From contig NZ_JAHVDV010000031.1 in the NCBI RefSeq assembly GCF_051486985.1, positions 5,390 through 69,389 of the forward strand: a stretch of 64,000 nt of DNA, written 5' to 3'. The notes below the pieces were generated by a model. The model was not told where the DNA came from and did not search any database. It saw nothing but the letters and a program-made list of their open reading frames with translations. The DNA is from CBFFRJ01 sp051486985 (GTDB taxonomy: Bacteria > Pseudomonadota > Gammaproteobacteria > Enterobacterales > Enterobacteriaceae). Within the stretch, counting starts at the first letter, position 1. The number at the start of each line of letters is the position of its first letter. The position numbers and the translations under genes were made by a program. This document shows, piece by piece, positions 61,957 through 64,000 of the stretch.

Positions 61957-61976
61957 CTCCTGTATTCGTACAGGAG
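61957..61976 (+). terminator. Intrinsic terminator after PTS gene
   Basis: Perfect stem CTCCTGTA-TTCG-TACAGGAG with a TTCG tetraloop, then GCTTTACTATTT. It separates the PTS gene from the LacI gene. Confidence 0.75.
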
Positions 61977-62022
61977 GCTTTACTATTTCTGATTGATTAA
62001 TCTGTACTTTCAGGGAGCACGT

Positions 62023-63039
62023 TTGAAAAAGGTCAGCATTATTGATGTCGCAAAACTGGCGGGCGTTTCCGTTTCAACCGTGTCGCTGGTGTTGCGTCAG
62101 AAAGGCAAGATTTCTGACGCCACCATCGAACGCGTTCAGTCAGCAATCAATGAACTGGGCTACGTACACAACGTAGCAGCCGCTAACCTTCGCTCCAGCA
62201 CCTCAAACCTGATTGGCCTCATTTTACGTGACTTTAGCGACAGCTTTTCGATTAAGGTGATGGCGAGTATTGTTCAGGCGCTTGAACGTAAAGGATTTAT
62301 GGTGTTTCTCGGCCAGCCGCTTGATGATCACGACCATCTTGAACGCTGCCTGCTCTCCTTCAAACAGCAGGGTGTCGCAGGAGTGATTTATTTAGCCAGC
62401 GACCCGACCACCACGCACCTACCGGAACATCTCCGCCAGTGCCCCATGCCGCTGGTCGTGGTGTCTCAGTCCGTAGTGGATGATCCCTGTAATCTGGTGA
62501 TGCGGGATAATCGTCAGGCTGCCAGTCTTGCTACCCGCTATCTGATTGAGCGCGGGCACCGCAGCATCGCCTATGTTGGCGGGCTGGAGAACGATCGCGT
62601 ACGCCATCAGCGGCTCCTGGGCATGCATAGTGCGCTAAAACAGTACGGCATGGCACTGCGCGATGATTTCACCCCCGCCTGTCTCGAAAGCACCGACTCG
62701 GTGAGTCTGGCGACCCGTCATTTGCTGGAGAAAAATAACACGATAACGGCCCTGCTCTGCCATTCGCCTAATGCCATCATTGGCTCGATCAGCGGTATTC
62801 ATCAGGTGGGGCGTACCGTGGGCAAGGATGTCTTCCTGACACAACAGGTAGCGCTGATTGGTTTTGAGGATATGCTGCACGTTAACCTCACCTCGCCCTC
62901 CTTTACCTACGTCTCCTCCGCCAGTGAAGAGACCGGGCGTCAGGCGGCAGGCCTGATGATGCGCAAACTGAAAGAGCCTGACTTACAGACCCAGCACATT
63001 ACCCTCTCCGGGCAACTGGTGGTGCAGGAGTCAGCTTGA
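62023..63039 (+). CDS. LacI-family regulator, MalI-like
   Basis: 338 residues. HTH in VSIIDVAKLAGVSVSTVSLVLRQKGKIS at the N-terminus. The periplasmic-binding-like sensor domain (~60-335) contains NLIGLILRDFSD and GYLxxRGH-type RYLIERGHRSIAYVGG. The sequence is close in layout to E. coli MalI (VSVSTVSLVLSGKGRIS). TTG 62023 is used: GGGAG lies 5 bases upstream and the frame then begins KKVSIIDVA; the frame start at 61993 adds an unrelated ten residues and overlaps the terminator region. It probably represses the PTS gene. Confidence 0.9.
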   Translation: MKKVSIIDVAKLAGVSVSTVSLVLRQKGKISDATIERVQSAINELGYVHNVAAANLRSSTSNLIGLILRDFSDSFSIKVMASIVQALERKGFMVFLGQPLDDHDHLERCLLSFKQQGVAGVIYLASDPTTTHLPEHLRQCPMPLVVVSQSVVDDPCNLVMRDNRQAASLATRYLIERGHRSIAYVGGLENDRVRHQRLLGMHSALKQYGMALRDDFTPACLESTDSVSLATRHLLEKNNTITALLCHSPNAIIGSISGIHQVGRTVGKDVFLTQQVALIGFEDMLHVNLTSPSFTYVSSASEETGRQAAGLMMRKLKEPDLQTQHITLSGQLVVQESA

Positions 63040-63247
63040 TATTCCCTTTTACTCTCTGCCCAAATATCTCGTTTCGCCATTGCCGATAGACAAATAATGG
63101 CTGTTCTGTGCCACCGGCTTTGTTGGCCCGTATGACGTTCACGCGCCATCAGAGTGAACGTTTACCTGTGCGCTGACTTTCAGAAAACAGGTATCCGGTG
63201 ATGGCGTCGCCTCGTTTATACTAATCTCTTTTGTTCAAGGACTGACG

Positions 63248-63772
63248 ATGCCCACCATTATTACTCACGCCGCCGTACCGCTCTGCCTGGGACTCGGGCT
63301 TGGCAGCAAAGCGATCCCTCGCGGCTTACTGCTGGCAGGCATTGCGCTGGCAATGTTGCCGGATGCCGATGTGCTCTCCTTTAAACTCGGGGTGGCCTAC
63401 GGCAATGTATTCGGCCACCGTGGCTTTACCCATTCGCTGATCTTTGCTTTTGTGGTGCCGATACTCGTTCTCTGGCTGGGAAGACGCTGGTTTAAGGCAA
63501 GCCTGATGCACTGCTGGGCATTTCTGACCGTGTCGCTGCTGTCGCACAGTTTGTTGGACTCGGTCACAACAGGCGGTAAAGGGGTCGGCTGGCTATGGCC
63601 GTGGTCGGATGAACGCTTTTTTGCCCCGTGGCAGGTGATTAAGGTCGCGCCTTTTGCTTTGTCAAAGTACACCACGCCCTATGGGCATCAGGTGATCATG
63701 TCCGAGTTATTATGGGTATGGGTGCCAGGTGTGATTTTTATGGCGGTGATGATGTTTTTGCGCAGGCGTTGA
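63248..63772 (+). CDS. ybcI: YbcI/YdjM family membrane-bound metal-dependent hydrolase
   Basis: 174 residues, very like E. coli YbcI: MPTIITHAAVPLCLGLGLGSK, ALAMLPDADVL with the metal-type DxD, FGHRGFTHSLIFAF and LSHSLLDSVTTGGKGVGWLWPWSD. About four membrane helices with conserved His/Asp. It is an inner-membrane protein of unknown activity. In E. coli ybcI directly adjoins ybcJ-folD; here the PTS-LacI pair lies between them. Confidence 0.93.
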   Translation: MPTIITHAAVPLCLGLGLGSKAIPRGLLLAGIALAMLPDADVLSFKLGVAYGNVFGHRGFTHSLIFAFVVPILVLWLGRRWFKASLMHCWAFLTVSLLSHSLLDSVTTGGKGVGWLWPWSDERFFAPWQVIKVAPFALSKYTTPYGHQVIMSELLWVWVPGVIFMAVMMFLRRR

Positions 63773-64000
63773 GAAATGCCCTCTCCCCCGCCGGGGGGGA
63801 AATCCCCAGTAATATGACGTTTTACAGCGATACCACGGCGAAATGAGAATTAAACCGTCACCGCGATGACAGGGTCCGGCTGAAAATCGATGAGGCGTTG
63901 ACGGCTGACCGGGGCCGCCCGCAGGGAAGCGGGCGGAGGGGATAGCCTGCAGGGAGGCAGGCTGGTCCCCGACCCGATAGTCAGACGACATAAGACGACA
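63773..64000. other. Window end, GC-rich hairpins, no gene seen
   Basis: 228 bases after ybcI with no supported frame. It contains a short GC hairpin near 63785-63800 and the paired hairpins at 63915-63963. Confidence 0.4.
63915..63963. repeat. Tandem pair of GC-rich palindromes
   Basis: CCGCCCGC-agggaa-GCGGGCGG (63915-63936) and AGCCTGC-agggag-GCAGGCT (63944-63963), sharing an AGGGA-type loop. They look like a REP-type pair in opposite phase. Confidence 0.6.

Overview
The window looks like chromosome of an Enterobacteriaceae member of the Enterobacter/Lelliottia/Leclercia/Klebsiella sort. The firmest anchors are folD-ybcJ and ybcI with a tRNA-Arg(UCU) (argU) at 58.8-63.8 kb, the same neighbourhood as in E. 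coli K-12. The species cannot be fixed from the sequence alone. No integrase, transposase, complete prophage or CRISPR array was seen.

Layout. (1) 0-7.1 kb, + strand: the end of an ABC substrate-binding protein, a RutR-like TetR regulator, then preT-preA-dihydropyrimidinase-M20 amidohydrolase. This is a reductive pyrimidine (or hydantoin-type) degradation pathway. In front of preT lie an NtrC-like site, a very good sigma-54 promoter and a RutR-like operator, so the operon is probably a nitrogen-scavenging one. (2) 7.3-8.6 kb: an EAL-HDOD protein with degenerate EAL motifs. (3) 8.6-15.6 kb: a chaperone-usher fimbrial cluster (subunit, chaperone, usher, terminator, adhesin) with a divergent winged-helix regulator. 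(4) 15.8-20 kb: a PAS-PAS-GGDEF cyclase, an MFS pump and a DUF2076 protein. (5) 20-27.5 kb: AT-rich and gene-poor. It holds an H-NS paralogue, a cold-shock block (ynfU, a TTG-started CspF/CspH-like protein, a CspB-type gene with a cspA-type leader, and a YmcF-like zinc-ribbon protein that can only start at ATT), two YmgB/YcgZ-like small proteins and a PanE-like reductase. (6) 27.5-32.3 kb: a chemoreceptor and a CHASE4-PAS-GGDEF-EAL protein. (7) 33-46 kb: many single genes (acetyltransferase, DUF4142, glutathione peroxidase, lipoprotein, VOC protein, alpha/beta hydrolase, CGNR regulator, TetR, NTF2-like, esterase, quinone oxidoreductase, MBL hydrolase, LysR), several with clear palindromic operators. 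(8) 46-50.7 kb: a bglG-bglF-phospho-beta-glucosidase operon with RAT, terminator and CRP site. (9) 50.7-57 kb: a hybrid kinase/LuxR-type regulator pair, a small lipoprotein and a 1030-residue autotransporter with an 18-bp x 10 repeat. (10) 57-64 kb: a RidA/TetR pair with a triple operator, an acetyltransferase, argU, folD, ybcJ, a PTS IICB-LacI pair and ybcI.

Taken together, the accessory part is rich in surface adhesion (fimbria, autotransporter), cyclic-di-GMP signalling (three proteins), cold response and small regulators, alongside nutrient scavenging (pyrimidines, beta-glucosides, another PTS sugar). The most unusual single item is the YmcF-like gene at 24146-24334, which has no ATG, GTG or TTG start available. 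The best regulatory reconstruction is the NtrC/sigma-54/RutR-like arrangement before preT.
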